The notes under the pieces are model-generated. The model did no database searches and was not told the origin of the DNA. It worked only from the letters and a program-made list of their open reading frames with translations. From NCBI RefSeq assembly GCF_009757775.1, contig NZ_RHLK01000004.1:222656-286655 (forward strand): a DNA stretch of 64,000 nucleotides, written 5' to 3'. The position numbers were made by a program, and so were the translations under genes. This document shows, in pieces, positions 17,502-27,346 of the stretch; position 1 is the stretch's first letter, and the number at the start of each line of letters is the position of its first letter. This stretch comes from Paenibacillus lutrae. GTDB taxonomy: Bacteria; Bacillota; Bacilli; Paenibacillales; NBRC-103111.

Positions 17502-19496
17502 ATGAATACAAGGATACGCAACCTGAGTCTAGCTGCCCTATTAGCTGCCTCCACTGCAATTACAGCTTGTACACCTGCACCGGTTAAACCGGAAGTGTCT
17601 CAGCCGGCAGATCCGGATAAAATGAACGGACCGCAAGACGGTAAAGAAGTCGAAGCGTTCGCCGATCCTCTTTTTGCGGAAATGATGAAGAAAGATAATG
17701 TGGCCGGATCGAATTTCGTCGTCGTTAAAGATGGCAAAGTGCTGGTCAACAAGGGATACGGTTACGCGGATAAAGAGAAGAAGATTCCAGTCGATCCAGA
17801 CACGGTGTTCCAGATCGCTTCCGTATCCAAGACTTTCACGGCGCTCGCTGTGATGCAGATGGTCGACGAGGGAAAACTGGATCTGAACAGAGATGTCAAT
17901 GAATACCTAGGCGGATTGAAAGTGCCGAACACAACGGGCAAACCGCTTACTTTGTTCGAGATGCTGAATTATACGAGCGGGGTGGACAAACCGGATATCA
18001 CCACCTTCATCTCGCCGGATTATATCGGCCAGGACATCCCGATGAAGTCGTTCATCGCCGGGCACATGCCGACAGTCGTCCGGCCGCCGGGCGAAGCTTA
18101 TACGTATGACAACTTCGGATTTCTGCTGGCGGGTTTAGCCGTAGAGAACGTGAGCGGAATGCGTTTTGATGAGTATATGAAGACCAAAGTGTTTGAGCCG
18201 CTCGGCATGAAATCAACCAGTGTCCGCTATACGCCTGAGCTTAAGTCTAGAATGGCGCAGCATTACTCCCCTACAGGTGAACTTCAGCCGGCTTTTGGAC
18301 ATGCGCCGACCGACGGCCCTCAAGGCAGTATCCTTTCTACCGGAACCGATATGGCGAACTACCTGGTCATGCAGCTGGGCAGAGGCAAATTCGGGGACAA
18401 GCAGATTGTCAGTGCCAAGAGCATGGAGCCGATGCACACTTATTCGGCCTTTGCCGATGCCGGCAAAACCATTCCGATTGCTACAGTTGGTTTTGAAGGC
18501 TATTACAAAGAATTGATGAATGGGCAGCATGTTGTTCTTAAAGGCGGCAATATGCCGGGCCACTCTTCCCTGATGGTTCTGATCCCGGAACAGAACACGG
18601 CCTTCTATATGTCTTACAACAGCGATACCCAAATGAGTGTCGGTTTCTATGAAGCGTTCATGGACCACTACTTCCCCGAACCTGTGAAAAAGCCGGCACC
18701 TGCCTATCAAGATCTGACCGCGCAAGACGCGCAGAAATACTTGGGCTTGTACCAGAATACACGCGCTTATGGTTTAAGAACCCAGTTTACCTACCAGGAT
18801 GGAAAACTCATCATGGATGACGGAAGCACCGGCAAGCATACGCTCCGGATGATTACCCCGACCCTGTTCGATGACGAGGCCGGCGAGAAACTGGCTTTCC
18901 AGAAAGATGCAGCCGGCAGCATCAAGTACTTTTACTACACAAGCAAGAAGGGGATCAATGTGGTCGGACATTCTCAGAAAGTGGAGATGAAACCAGCCTT
19001 TGCCGATGTACCGGCTGACAGTCCGTACAAGCTTCATATTGACCATCTGAATGCACTTACTATTATGGGGGCAGCACGAGACAATCTGTTCGAGCCCGCA
19101 AGAACCCTGACCCAAGGAGAATTCGCGGACCTGCTTATTCAAGCTCATGGCTGGTACATCTTCCCCGGCCAGAGTGAGAACAACAAGAAACAAATGATGG
19201 CCGATATTCCCGGATTCGAATCATCCGAAGTGATCACCCGGCAAATGGCGGCGGCCATGATTCAGAACCTCAAGCAGGCCAAACCTGCATCTGAGGTCCG
19301 GTTAACGGGTCCGACGGATGAATGGGCCGCAGCCAGAATCTCCGCGCTCCTCTCGCAAGGAATCGCCGATCCGGACACGAAAGTCGGCGCAGACGGTTCT
19401 GCCGACTTCCGTTCCAGGCAGCCGCTGCTTCGCCAGGAAGCCGCAGCCCTGCTCGACAAAGCATTCGGCGCGTATAGCTTGCCGATCAAGAACTAG
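17502..19496 (+). CDS. Lipoprotein serine hydrolase (beta-lactamase/PBP fold) with SLH-like tail
   Basis: This 664-residue exported lipoprotein has lipobox STAITAC with lipidation Cys23. Residues about 50-390 form a class C beta-lactamase/penicillin-binding fold: catalytic SVSK (Ser107-Lys110), Tyr-Asp-Asn at 202-204, and a GGNMPGHSS region in the place of the third motif. A lipocalin-like segment follows (QKYLGLYQNTRAYG). The last 160 residues contain three S-layer-homology-like stretches (FADVPADSPYKLHIDHLNALTIMG; QMMADIPGFESSEVITRQMAAAMIQ; the final WAAARISALLSQGI...). The catalytic domain probably acts as an esterase or D-amino-acid peptidase at the cell surface, held by lipid and wall polymer. 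It is divergent from the Sensor/kinase operon and shares the GTGTCA sites with it. Confidence 0.85.
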   Translation: MNTRIRNLSLAALLAASTAITACTPAPVKPEVSQPADPDKMNGPQDGKEVEAFADPLFAEMMKKDNVAGSNFVVVKDGKVLVNKGYGYADKEKKIPVDPDTVFQIASVSKTFTALAVMQMVDEGKLDLNRDVNEYLGGLKVPNTTGKPLTLFEMLNYTSGVDKPDITTFISPDYIGQDIPMKSFIAGHMPTVVRPPGEAYTYDNFGFLLAGLAVENVSGMRFDEYMKTKVFEPLGMKSTSVRYTPELKSRMAQHYSPTGELQPAFGHAPTDGPQGSILSTGTDMANYLVMQLGRGKFGDKQIVSAKSMEPMHTYSAFADAGKTIPIATVGFEGYYKELMNGQHVVLKGGNMPGHSSLMVLIPEQNTAFYMSYNSDTQMSVGFYEAFMDHYFPEPVKKPAPAYQDLTAQDAQKYLGLYQNTRAYGLRTQFTYQDGKLIMDDGSTGKHTLRMITPTLFDDEAGEKLAFQKDAAGSIKYFYYTSKKGINVVGHSQKVEMKPAFADVPADSPYKLHIDHLNALTIMGAARDNLFEPARTLTQGEFADLLIQAHGWYIFPGQSENNKKQMMADIPGFESSEVITRQMAAAMIQNLKQAKPASEVRLTGPTDEWAAARISALLSQGIADPDTKVGADGSADFRSRQPLLRQEAAALLDKAFGAYSLPIKN

Positions 19497-19690
19497 AGCG
19501 GGCCAGCGGGATCGATGCTTCTCAAGAGCCTCAGGCTTCAAAGAACAGCATGCTCCAGCGGACAGACTGGCCCTATCTGCACCGTTACAGGAACAGTAAA
19601 GTTACTTCAGCAAGGGACAGCCGTATAGTTCTTCTTCGCAACCTCTCCGAAGAATTTGAGCTGCCTCGCAAGCTGCATCTGTATAAACTC

Positions 19691-19738
19691 AAAAGGAGTG
19701 AGCCCCGGCAAACATGCCAGCGGGTTCACTCCTTTTTT
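19691..19738 (+). terminator. Terminator region after serine hydrolase gene
   Basis: AAAAGGAGTGAGCCC pairs with GGGTTCACTCCTTTT (one mismatch), with a GGCA/TGCC inner stem, followed by TTTTTTAT. It is about 195 bp past the stop codon. Confidence 0.8.
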
Positions 19739-19811
19739 ATTTAGCTACGTAAGAAATAGGGCTATGCGAATCGGATGGTACGAAGAAGACCAGCACCGCA
19801 TAATCGCGGTT

Positions 19812-20393
19812 TTATGTCTGGTCTTCCTTAATGTAAGTTTTTACGGCAGGCGGTTCATAGGAACCGAATTTGTCCAGCAGCGCCGATGGATTGGAGTCCA
19901 CAAGCACCATAGAACGGTATTTCTCCTGCAGAAATTGTTCATTCGTCATATGATCGAAAAACTTCACGAGCGGCTCGTAGTAATCCTGGATGTTAAGCAG
20001 CCCGAATGGCTTCCGGTGCAGTCCAAGCTGCGCCCATGTGTAAATTTCAACGAATTCTTCCAGTGTGCCGGGACCTCCGGGCAGAGCCAGGAACCCGTCC
20101 GACAGCTGTTCCATCTTCGCCTTGCGTTCATGCATGGATTCTACCACGATTAGCTCGGTTAAGTTCGTATGCGCAATTTCGCGCGTCTGCAGCATTTGAG
20201 GGATCACGCCGATTACCTTGCCGCCCTCTGCCAGAACGGCATCCGCCACAGCACCCATAAGACCTACACTGGCTCCGCCATAAACGAGCGTAATCCCGCG
20301 CTTTGCCAGCTCCTTGCCGAGCGCAGCCGCCCCTTCTTTGTACACGGCCGAAGCCCCGTTACTTGATCCGCAGAAAACCGCAATACTTTTCAT
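19812..20393 (-). CDS. LOG family protein (TIGR00730 Rossmann fold)
   Basis: This 193-residue cytoplasmic protein has the family's nucleotide-binding start AVFCGSSNGAS and GITLVYGGASVGLMGAVADA. It also has the LOG signature with the catalytic Arg and Glu: MHERKAKM...ALPGGPGTLEEF. Proteins of this family split cytokinin-type or other nucleoside monophosphates, releasing ribose-5-phosphate. In bacteria the physiological substrate is often AMP or a related nucleotide, but that is not established here. GAGGAG precedes the ATG by 6 nt. A hairpin (GAAGACCAG...CTGGTCTTC) overlaps the stop codon and lacks a T-run. Confidence 0.9.
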   Translation of the reverse strand: MKSIAVFCGSSNGASAVYKEGAAALGKELAKRGITLVYGGASVGLMGAVADAVLAEGGKVIGVIPQMLQTREIAHTNLTELIVVESMHERKAKMEQLSDGFLALPGGPGTLEEFVEIYTWAQLGLHRKPFGLLNIQDYYEPLVKFFDHMTNEQFLQEKYRSMVLVDSNPSALLDKFGSYEPPAVKTYIKEDQT

Positions 20394-20496
20394 GATTTCT
20401 CCTCCATCCGTTTATCTAAGTTCTGGATATGACTATTAGTATATCGGTTAAATAGCGGAAGGGAAAGATGCTTCATAGTTTATAACAAGCGTATGA

Positions 20497-20850
20497 TTAT
20501 TCACTCCATATTTTATTTACATCATTAAGGTCCGTTGTTTTTAATACAATCTTTGCATCATCCACAACAACAAAAGTGGGGAAATCCGCAATATCCAGAG
20601 CCTTAATCATCTCTTTATTACGTTTTTGAAAGTTGTCATAGAATTGAACGGATTCAATTTTCTTAATATTTTTATTCCATATCCTGTTTACTTCTTTATC
20701 TAATTCATCAGCCCCACTGTCTTCTTTAAAGACATGCAGGGTATAAGTATCAGACGATTTCGATTTTAATTGTTTAATAACTTCCTTTTGGCTTGTGCAA
20801 CCAATTAGTAAAATAAAAAGCAGAAGATAACATAATTTCGTTAAATTCAC
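20497..20850 (-). CDS. Small lipoprotein with thioredoxin-like tail
   Basis: This 117-residue protein starts at GTG 20848-20850, chosen because GAGGAG lies 8 nt upstream and the residues after it give a clean lipoprotein signal (NLTKLCYLLLFILLIGC). The mature part ends KALDIADFPTFVVVDDAKIVLKTTDL. The cis-proline-like FPTFVVVD followed by a strand resembles the second half of a thioredoxin fold, but no CxxC motif is present. It is probably extracytoplasmic and membrane-anchored. It is AT-rich compared with its neighbours and stands alone. Confidence 0.6.
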   Translation of the reverse strand: MNLTKLCYLLLFILLIGCTSQKEVIKQLKSKSSDTYTLHVFKEDSGADELDKEVNRIWNKNIKKIESVQFYDNFQKRNKEMIKALDIADFPTFVVVDDAKIVLKTTDLNDVNKIWSE

Positions 20851-21092
20851 TGCAATTGCTCCTCGACGACTAATTTTATAATCTTCAAACCTTATCAGCT
20901 TTATCACTTACTTCATATCAATCCGGTCATCCTTACAATATCTTGTTCTTTCTAAAATTATCAACAAAACTCCCTACGCATCATACAAATCATTCTTGCA
21001 AAATATACCATATTTTCAACCGAATAATATTTTTTCATTTCAAGCAGCCTCTATCTCTCTTCAGACATTGCTAGCACTTACCCTATTCTATA

Positions 21093-21124
21093 CAAAAAAG
21101 GCTGCACCCCTAAGGATACAGCCT
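21093..21124 (-). terminator. Terminator of ileS
   Basis: On the minus strand AGGCTG...CAGCCT with an inner CC/GG pair is followed by TTTTTTGTA. It is just past the ileS stop. Confidence 0.85.
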
Positions 21125-21137
21125 GTTTATTCAGTTC

Positions 21138-24100
21138 CTATTCAATCCGCATTCCGAACGACTTGCTGCCGAACGAGAATGTCTCCATGCCGGCTTCCTC
21201 GGTATAAGCTACTTCGTTGACCAGCACGTTGTCACGCAGTACATGATCGAATGCTTCCAGGGCTGCTTTCAGCTCCGCATCCACATTCAGCACCAGATTA
21301 ACACGCTTCTCGATCGGAAGCTCCAGCTTCTTGCGGTAATCCTGGATCGCACGGACGATCTCGCGGACAAGACCTTCCTGCTCCAGCTCACGGGTGATTT
21401 CCGTGTTCAGCGCAACGGTCATCTGGTAGCCGGACATGGAAGCGAATCCTTCCTTCGCGTGCTTCTCGACCAGCAGCTCATCCAGCGCGATCTGAACCGC
21501 CTCGCCGTCCAGCGTCAGGTCCAGGGAGCCGCTATCCACGACGGCCTTGCTCTCCTCTGGCGACATCTGCTTCAGGTGGCCCTGGATCGGCCCGACGAGC
21601 TTGCCGAACTTCTTGCCCGCGACCTTCAGGTTCAGCTTCAGGCTGAACTGGACGTAGCGGCTGTCGCTCTGCTCCACGCGGATTTCCTTCACGTTGATTT
21701 CATCCTTGATGATGGATTCAAAACGGCTCAGATCGAAATCCCCGCTCAAGGATACGATCAGCTCCGACAAAGGCTGACGGGTCTTGATCGCCGTTTCATT
21801 GCGGACGCTGCGCGCCAGCTCTACGATCTTACGGGCGGTATCCATTTCCTTCTCAAGCCCGGCGTCAATTGCCGCCTCATTCACCTGCGGATAATCAGCC
21901 AGATGCACGCTGCCGTCTCCGGTCAGGTTCATGTAAATATCATCGGCAATCAGCGGAGTGTAAGGCGCGACCATACGCGACAGTGTCACGAGCACCTCAT
22001 GCAGCGTCTGGTAAGCCGACACTTTATCCATCGTCATTTCGCTGCCCCAGAAGCGGTCGCGTGAACGGCGGATGTACCAGTTGCTCAGCTCATCGACGAA
22101 CAGCTCCATTTGCTTCGCCGCATTAAGGAAGTCGTTGACTTCGAGGCCCTTAATCACATTCTTCAGCACGCTGTTCAGTCGCGATAGAATCCAGCGGTCC
22201 AGCTCGTTCTCCGATACCTGCTGTGCATGATCCTCATGCTGGTAACCGTCGATTCCGGCATACAGCACGTAGAACGCATGCACGTTATTCAGCGTATCGA
22301 CCAGCTTGGATTTCGCCTCCGCGACGATCCCTTTCGAGAAGCGCTTGCTGTTCCAAGGCGCGCTATCCGACAGGAGCGCCCAGCGGAACGCATCGGTGCC
22401 GAATTCCTCGATGATTTCCCAAGGATCGATAACGTTGCCCTTGCTCTTGGACATTTTCTGCCCGTTCTCATCCAGCACGTGGCCTGTCGAAATCACCGCT
22501 TTATAAGGCGCTTTGCCCTTAAACAGCGTCGATACCGCAAGCAGGCTGAAGAACCAGCCGCGTGTCTGGTCAACACCTTCGCAGATCATATCTGCCGGGT
22601 ACTGATCCTCGAACTGCTGCTTGTCGCCGAACGGATAGTGCATCTGCGCGAACGGCATCGAGCCGCTGTCGAACCAGACGTCGATCACTTCCGGCGTTCT
22701 TTCCATTACGCCGCCGCATGTACAGCGCAGCTTAACGTCATCGACGAACGGCTTATGCAGCTCCAGATCGTCACTCACCGGATCAACTGCTTTAGCCTGC
22801 AGATCGGCGAAGCTTCCCGGCGAATACTGACAATCACAGCCCGGCTCCTGGCAGAGCCATACGTTCAGAGGCGTACCCCAGTAACGGTTCCGGCTGATGT
22901 TCCAATCGACGAGATCCTCCAGGAACTTCCCGAAGCGTCCTTCACGGATGTGGGAAGGATACCATTCCACCTTGCTGTTGTTCTCGATCATTTGATCCTT
23001 CACAGCGGTTGTCTTGATGAACCAGCTCTCCATCGCATAGTAGAGAAGCGGAGACTTGCAGCGCCAGCAGAACGGATAGCTGTGCTCATAGCGTTCTTTG
23101 GAGAACAGCAGTCCGCGTTCGGACAAGTTTTTGACAATATCAATATCGCAATCCTTTACGAACCGTCCGGCAAAATCCGTCACCTGATCCGTGTAACGCC
23201 CCGCCAGGTCAACCACGTTCACAAAAGCGAGCTCATGCTGCTTCACCGTACGATAGTCATCCTCACCGTGTGCCGGAGCAATATGAACAATCCCCGTACC
23301 GCTTGCATCCGTCACATAGTCGGCATCCACTACCACATGTCCTTTGTCTGCGGCAATGTAGCCGAAAGGAGGCTGATAGGAAGTTCCTACGAACTCGGAA
23401 CCTTTATGCACAGACAGGATTTCGAAATTTTCTTTGAACACTTTCTCAGCCAGGTTCTTCGCAACAATATATACTTCGCCTTCGTAGTTGACTCTGGCAT
23501 AGTCCATCTTAGGGTTAACCGCGAGCGCAATGTTAGCCGGAAGCGTCCAAGGCGTTGTCGTCCAGGCCAGGAAGGACTCATCCGCAGTCTTGCTTTTGAA
23601 TTTGACCGTTGCACTCAAATCTTTGACATCCTCATAGCCCTGCGCTACTTCGTGGGAGCTTAGAGTGGTCTGGCAATCCGGGCAGTACGGACTTACACGG
23701 TGGCCTTTGTACAAGAGGCCTTCCCCGTGAATATGGGACAGAATGTGCCATACACTCTCAATGTAATCATTCGTCAAAGTCACATAAGGATTATCCATAT
23801 CGGTCCAGTACGCGATTCCTTCGGTCAGCTCACGCCACTGCCTCTCATACTCGAACACGCTGCTTTTGCACTGTTCCACGAACTTGGCAACGCCGTATTT
23901 CTCAATCTCCTGCTTGCCGGAAATCCCCAGCTGCTTCTCCACGCCCAGCTCTACAGGCAGCCCGTGCGTATCCCAGCCCGCTTTGCGGACAACCCGGAAA
24001 CCGGACATCGTTTTGTAACGGCCGACAAAATCCTTGATTACACGTCCGAGCACGTGGCCGATATGCGGCTTCCCGTTAGCGGTCGGAGGGCCTTCATAGA

Positions 24101-24224
24101 AGACGAAATTCGGCTTTCCTTCGCGGTTTTCGATCGACTTACGGAACGTATCGTTCTCTTTCCACTGCTGGTGCACACGCAGCTCGCGCATTCTTGCTTT
24201 TTCTTTGACATCTACCTGTCTCAT
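21138..24224 (-). CDS. ileS: Isoleucine--tRNA ligase, long (IleRS2) type
   Basis: This is a class I aminoacyl-tRNA synthetase of 1028 residues. HIGH (residues 54-57) lies in [16 protein letters not shown] and KMSKS in [10 protein letters not shown]. The editing domain contains [18 protein letters not shown]. The length and the opening [33 protein letters not shown] are those of the eukaryote-like IleRS2 class. The common bacterial class reads DGPPYANG at this point and is about 920 residues long. IleRS2 enzymes are known for low sensitivity to mupirocin. Expression is controlled by the T-box leader at 24286-24580 (promoter at 24590-24618). Whether a second, IleRS1-type gene exists in this genome cannot be seen here. 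Confidence 0.95.
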   Translation of the reverse strand: MRQVDVKEKARMRELRVHQQWKENDTFRKSIENREGKPNFVFYEGPPTANGKPHIGHVLGRVIKDFVGRYKTMSGFRVVRKAGWDTHGLPVELGVEKQLGISGKQEIEKYGVAKFVEQCKSSVFEYERQWRELTEGIAYWTDMDNPYVTLTNDYIESVWHILSHIHGEGLLYKGHRVSPYCPDCQTTLSSHEVAQGYEDVKDLSATVKFKSKTADESFLAWTTTPWTLPANIALAVNPKMDYARVNYEGEVYIVAKNLAEKVFKENFEILSVHKGSEFVGTSYQPPFGYIAADKGHVVVDADYVTDASGTGIVHIAPAHGEDDYRTVKQHELAFVNVVDLAGRYTDQVTDFAGRFVKDCDIDIVKNLSERGLLFSKERYEHSYPFCWRCKSPLLYYAMESWFIKTTAVKDQMIENNSKVEWYPSHIREGRFGKFLEDLVDWNISRNRYWGTPLNVWLCQEPGCDCQYSPGSFADLQAKAVDPVSDDLELHKPFVDDVKLRCTCGGVMERTPEVIDVWFDSGSMPFAQMHYPFGDKQQFEDQYPADMICEGVDQTRGWFFSLLAVSTLFKGKAPYKAVISTGHVLDENGQKMSKSKGNVIDPWEIIEEFGTDAFRWALLSDSAPWNSKRFSKGIVAEAKSKLVDTLNNVHAFYVLYAGIDGYQHEDHAQQVSENELDRWILSRLNSVLKNVIKGLEVNDFLNAAKQMELFVDELSNWYIRRSRDRFWGSEMTMDKVSAYQTLHEVLVTLSRMVAPYTPLIADDIYMNLTGDGSVHLADYPQVNEAAIDAGLEKEMDTARKIVELARSVRNETAIKTRQPLSELIVSLSGDFDLSRFESIIKDEINVKEIRVEQSDSRYVQFSLKLNLKVAGKKFGKLVGPIQGHLKQMSPEESKAVVDSGSLDLTLDGEAVQIALDELLVEKHAKEGFASMSGYQMTVALNTEITRELEQEGLVREIVRAIQDYRKKLELPIEKRVNLVLNVDAELKAALEAFDHVLRDNVLVNEVAYTEEAGMETFSFGSKSFGMRIE

Positions 24225-24285
24225 GGATCTTCATCCCCTCTTATTTAAGCTCTATTGGAACTTGCTCCTGCTATCTGAAAAAAAA

Positions 24286-24585
24286 CAAAAAAATCCCGTC
24301 CCCTAAGGGACGAGATTGTATCTCGCGCTACCACCCTTGTTCCGTCAGAATCACCATCGTGTGACTCCGCGGCACCTCCACTGCGTACCAGCATACGCGT
24401 CCTTGGTAACGGCAGGACCCCGGGGCAGCTTACTCACAGCATTCAGCTTTCCTTCTCGGAGAGGATTTCCGGCTAAGTCTTGAACGTCGGCTTCCAGCAT
24501 AGCACCGACTCTCTGGGGGACAAGGAATTTAGCGTACTCGTTCTCGTCAATGAATTTGATTGGGATTATTCAATTTCTAGCTAGT
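24286..24585 (-). promoter_or_regulatory. T-box riboswitch of ileS
   Basis: The minus-strand leader holds the T-box core AAGGGTGGTAGCGCG (24323-24337). It is followed by a terminator (CTCGTCCC...GGGACGGG, then a long T-run, 24286-24318). Upstream, the stem I elements GAACGAGTACG and AGAGAG-TCGGTG are present. A specifier-like ATC (24464-24466, in GGAAATCCTC) fits isoleucine. Uncharged tRNA-Ile would bind and prevent termination. Confidence 0.92.
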
Positions 24586-24589
24586 TTTA

Positions 24590-24618
24590 GGTATACGCCA
24601 TTTCCATGTAAATGTCAA
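24590..24618 (-). promoter_or_regulatory. Promoter of ileS
   Basis: TTGACA (24613-24618), a 17-nt spacer and TATACC (24590-24595) on the minus strand, directly upstream of the T-box stem I. Confidence 0.8.
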
Positions 24619-24835
24619 CTTGATTTCCTCAGAAATCCGCGTCTAATTTTACTAGTATACCCTCTGGAACCGAGGAATAACCCGCCAGCTCCGCAAAGGG
24701 GCCCACACTGACCCTGCTTGGGCTCGGCCTGCCCCAATAAATTACGTGCCGCTTGTTGAAGATCACGAATTCTCCATGAAGAGCAGCCAGATCATCCTCT
24801 CTGAACGTTCCAAGAAGGTAATGATGGTTTTTGCC

Positions 24836-24870
24836 TAGAAAGCCAGTCATCGAAAAGAACGATAACTGGC
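24836..24870 (-). terminator. Terminator of the rbsK-rih-dcuC operon
   Basis: On the minus strand an 11-bp stem (GCCAGTTATCG with CGATGACTGGC, one mismatch) is followed by TTTCTA. It lies 14 nt past the carrier gene. The T-run is short. Confidence 0.65.
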
Positions 24871-24883
24871 TGCAGGCGTAATT

Positions 24884-26314
24884 TTATAAAAATATAATCA
24901 TAGAGAGCACGAACATAAAAACGACTCCGGCAATCATAGGGACAGAGGTTCGTTTTACAATGGCAATAGGATCTGCCTTAACTGTTCCTGCAACGATTAG
25001 AATAACTGCAGCTACAGGTGAAACGGCCCGGAAGAGGTTTCCTGATAGACCGAGTGGAACGGATATGGCAATGGGATTAATGCCGGCTGCAACTGCTAAC
25101 GGTACGATCAAAGGCACCATAGCGAAAATCAGGGCAGTACCGCTTCCGCTCAAGATGACGATAAGAGCAGTCAGCGCGACCAGGATGAGAGGCAGAATAA
25201 AGTCTAATCCATTCCCTTGAATTTGTTGCATGGATGTTTGAAGCTCATCAACCAACCCGATTGATTTCAGCCCTGTTACGAACACGGATGCGGCAACCAG
25301 CAAGGCCACAATAGGGATAGCTCCACCCATTCCTTTAAAGAATGCTTCCGTTTTCTCCAGGACGCTCTTATTTCCTTTGTGACGGATTAATTCACACACA
25401 ATAGCGAGAATCAAGGATACTAATGCGGCCACTTCCACGCTCATATTGATCGATTGGCCTGTAGTAAGTTGAACCGCATACACAACTAACAGAAGAATAA
25501 TAGGGAAGACGGGAAGAATCGCATATACCGTTTTATATAATTTGCCTCCGGTGATTTCAGCGACGACAGGCGCTTCGATGTTCTCCTCATGACCAGTCTT
25601 TGTAAGCTGGTTTTCTTTGCGATCCATTCTTTTCTGCCAAAAGTAATGAATGACTGCTATAAAAATTAAAGTCGGTATGGAAACCACCGCGTGATAGTTA
25701 AATACATAGTCCGTCACGTTCATACCGGCGAACAATGAATGTTTGGCTAATTCCTCCGCAATGGCAACATTGTCGCTTCCTAGCGGGGTCGGCACTATGG
25801 TTGCCGATGTTGCTATAATAGCCCCTGCCGTCAGAGCAGACATCCCTGCTTTTCTCATAATAGGATACAGGGTAGCAAGCAATATGATGGCCAGATTTGA
25901 AGCACTCGGAATAACAAGAGACAATACGTTTCCTAACAGAAAAACAATCGGGACGAGAACATAGACGGATTTGATTTTAGCAATGGGCTTAGTTAAAGCA
26001 TTTACGGTTACTTCGTTCGCACCGATGGAAGACATATAAGCGGTATATCCGCCCAATATAAGGACAATAAAGCCCGCCGCGCCAAAAGTTTGTTTGAACT
26101 GGGTAACGATGACTTGAAGCGGATCTAACCAGATTGATCCTGTCGATTCAAAGCCTTTAATGGCAATCTCTTTTCCCATCCCCATGCTGATCAATATGAG
26201 TACGATCCCCATTAAGAACAAGGTAATTTTGATATCCATTTTCTTGATTAGCATATAAATGACTATGGATACCGCTACAATAGCAGAAGCATACATGATG
26301 ATGTTAGAATCCAT
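24884..26314 (-). CDS. DcuC/IT-superfamily membrane carrier
   Basis: This 476-residue carrier has 12 or so hydrophobic segments arranged as two similar halves around a hydrophilic middle loop (KRMDRKENQLTKTGHEENIEA). Family features of the DcuC group (PF03606 type) are visible: ILGGYTAYMSSIGANEVTV, SASNLAIILLATLYP in the first half, and ILSGSGTALIFAMVPLIVPLA with GLSGNLFRAVSPVAA in the second. Classical DcuC moves C4-dicarboxylates. Here the gene is the last of an operon with nucleoside hydrolase and ribokinase, so a nucleoside, ribose or base substrate is an equally reasonable inference. Confidence 0.8.
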   Translation of the reverse strand: MDSNIIMYASAIVAVSIVIYMLIKKMDIKITLFLMGIVLILISMGMGKEIAIKGFESTGSIWLDPLQVIVTQFKQTFGAAGFIVLILGGYTAYMSSIGANEVTVNALTKPIAKIKSVYVLVPIVFLLGNVLSLVIPSASNLAIILLATLYPIMRKAGMSALTAGAIIATSATIVPTPLGSDNVAIAEELAKHSLFAGMNVTDYVFNYHAVVSIPTLIFIAVIHYFWQKRMDRKENQLTKTGHEENIEAPVVAEITGGKLYKTVYAILPVFPIILLLVVYAVQLTTGQSINMSVEVAALVSLILAIVCELIRHKGNKSVLEKTEAFFKGMGGAIPIVALLVAASVFVTGLKSIGLVDELQTSMQQIQGNGLDFILPLILVALTALIVILSGSGTALIFAMVPLIVPLAVAAGINPIAISVPLGLSGNLFRAVSPVAAVILIVAGTVKADPIAIVKRTSVPMIAGVVFMFVLSMIIFL

Positions 26315-26348
26315 GGTGTTGTTTCCTTCCTGTTCATAGGGTTTCAGC

Positions 26349-27275
26349 TTAGTTGCATTTTTTCAGACTTTCCATAAACCATAGTTTGAACATCTGGGGG
26401 TCCAAATCGACACATACTTTGGCATTACTGGCTTTTCCTAAATATCCTTTCAAATCCACTACCGTACATCCTGTCGTCAAAGAACCGCCTAATTCCACAT
26501 CAACAAATGTATCCACAACCTGGAACATTTCCGGCTGCAACAGATATGCAATCGCGCAGCTGTCATACATCTTCAGCCCTGTTTTCATGCTGCCGCCTCT
26601 GTATTTCTGGAATAACTGATAAATCATCCGGCCCGTCTGATTCATATCCTTCAATTGTTCGCTGTCTTCCGGATATACGAGAGCCTTCAATCCAACGTCA
26701 AGTCCAACCATGACAAGGGGCAGGCCGCTCTGGAAGACGATTTTGGCGGCTTCCGGATCGGCTAAAATATTAAATTCAGCCATCACGCCCGAATTTCCCC
26801 GTCCTGTGGAACCGCCCATTAATACAATTTCAGCAATCTTGCCTTTCACTTCCGGATACAGTCTCAGCAAGAGAGCGATATTGGTTAATGGACCGATCGG
26901 CACCAGGGTCATAGGCTCTTCACTTGCCATAATGACGCGGTACATGGCGTTCACAGCATGCTCTTCGAGCACCAGGTTTTCCGTCGGCTCTTCAAAATCA
27001 AACCCGTCCATGCCCGTAGATCCATGGATATCGCTTGCATCGATCGGTTCCTTGATAAGAGGTCTGTCGGCCCCCAGGGCTACCGGTATATTTTTGCCGA
27101 AAAATTTCAGTAAGCGCAAAGCATTCAACGTTACTTTCTCCAGTCCGACATTGCCGGCAACCGTCGTAATTAAGCGGACATCCAGTCCCTCACTATACAG
27201 CGCTATGGCAAGCGCAACTGCATCATCAATTCCAGGGTCTGTGTCAATAATTATAGGTCTTGGTGTTTGGGTCAT
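26349..27275 (-). CDS. Nucleoside hydrolase (IU-preferring family)
   Basis: The enzyme hydrolyses ribonucleosides to base and ribose. The 308-residue length is standard. The calcium-binding N-terminal motif DTDPGIDDAVALA (Asp11, Asp13, Asp17, Asp18) is intact, as are DIHGSTGMDG, VPIGPLTNIALLLR and VLMGGSTGRGN. The C-terminal KMYDSCAIAYLL region carries the last metal Asp. The ribose produced would be phosphorylated by the adjacent ribokinase. It lies 71 bp after rbsK and 34 bp before the carrier gene. It is closest in motif pattern to RihA/RihB/RihC, but I cannot pick one. Confidence 0.95.
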   Translation of the reverse strand: MTQTPRPIIIDTDPGIDDAVALAIALYSEGLDVRLITTVAGNVGLEKVTLNALRLLKFFGKNIPVALGADRPLIKEPIDASDIHGSTGMDGFDFEEPTENLVLEEHAVNAMYRVIMASEEPMTLVPIGPLTNIALLLRLYPEVKGKIAEIVLMGGSTGRGNSGVMAEFNILADPEAAKIVFQSGLPLVMVGLDVGLKALVYPEDSEQLKDMNQTGRMIYQLFQKYRGGSMKTGLKMYDSCAIAYLLQPEMFQVVDTFVDVELGGSLTTGCTVVDLKGYLGKASNAKVCVDLDPQMFKLWFMESLKKCN

Positions 27276-27346
27276 GGTTGTATTCCTCCTGAATAATTGT
27301 AGTAAGCGATTGCAACGAGTGGAGAAGAACAGCTTTCAGCAGCTGG

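Noticed and set aside
22227..23663. 478-codon plus-strand open frame opposite ileS
   Set aside because: A shadow of a GC-rich synthetase gene; it has no ribosome binding site and an atypical composition.
24629..24850. 73-codon minus-strand frame upstream of ileS
   Set aside because: Its start lies in the terminator of the carrier gene and its end lies just upstream of the ileS promoter; no ribosome binding site was seen.
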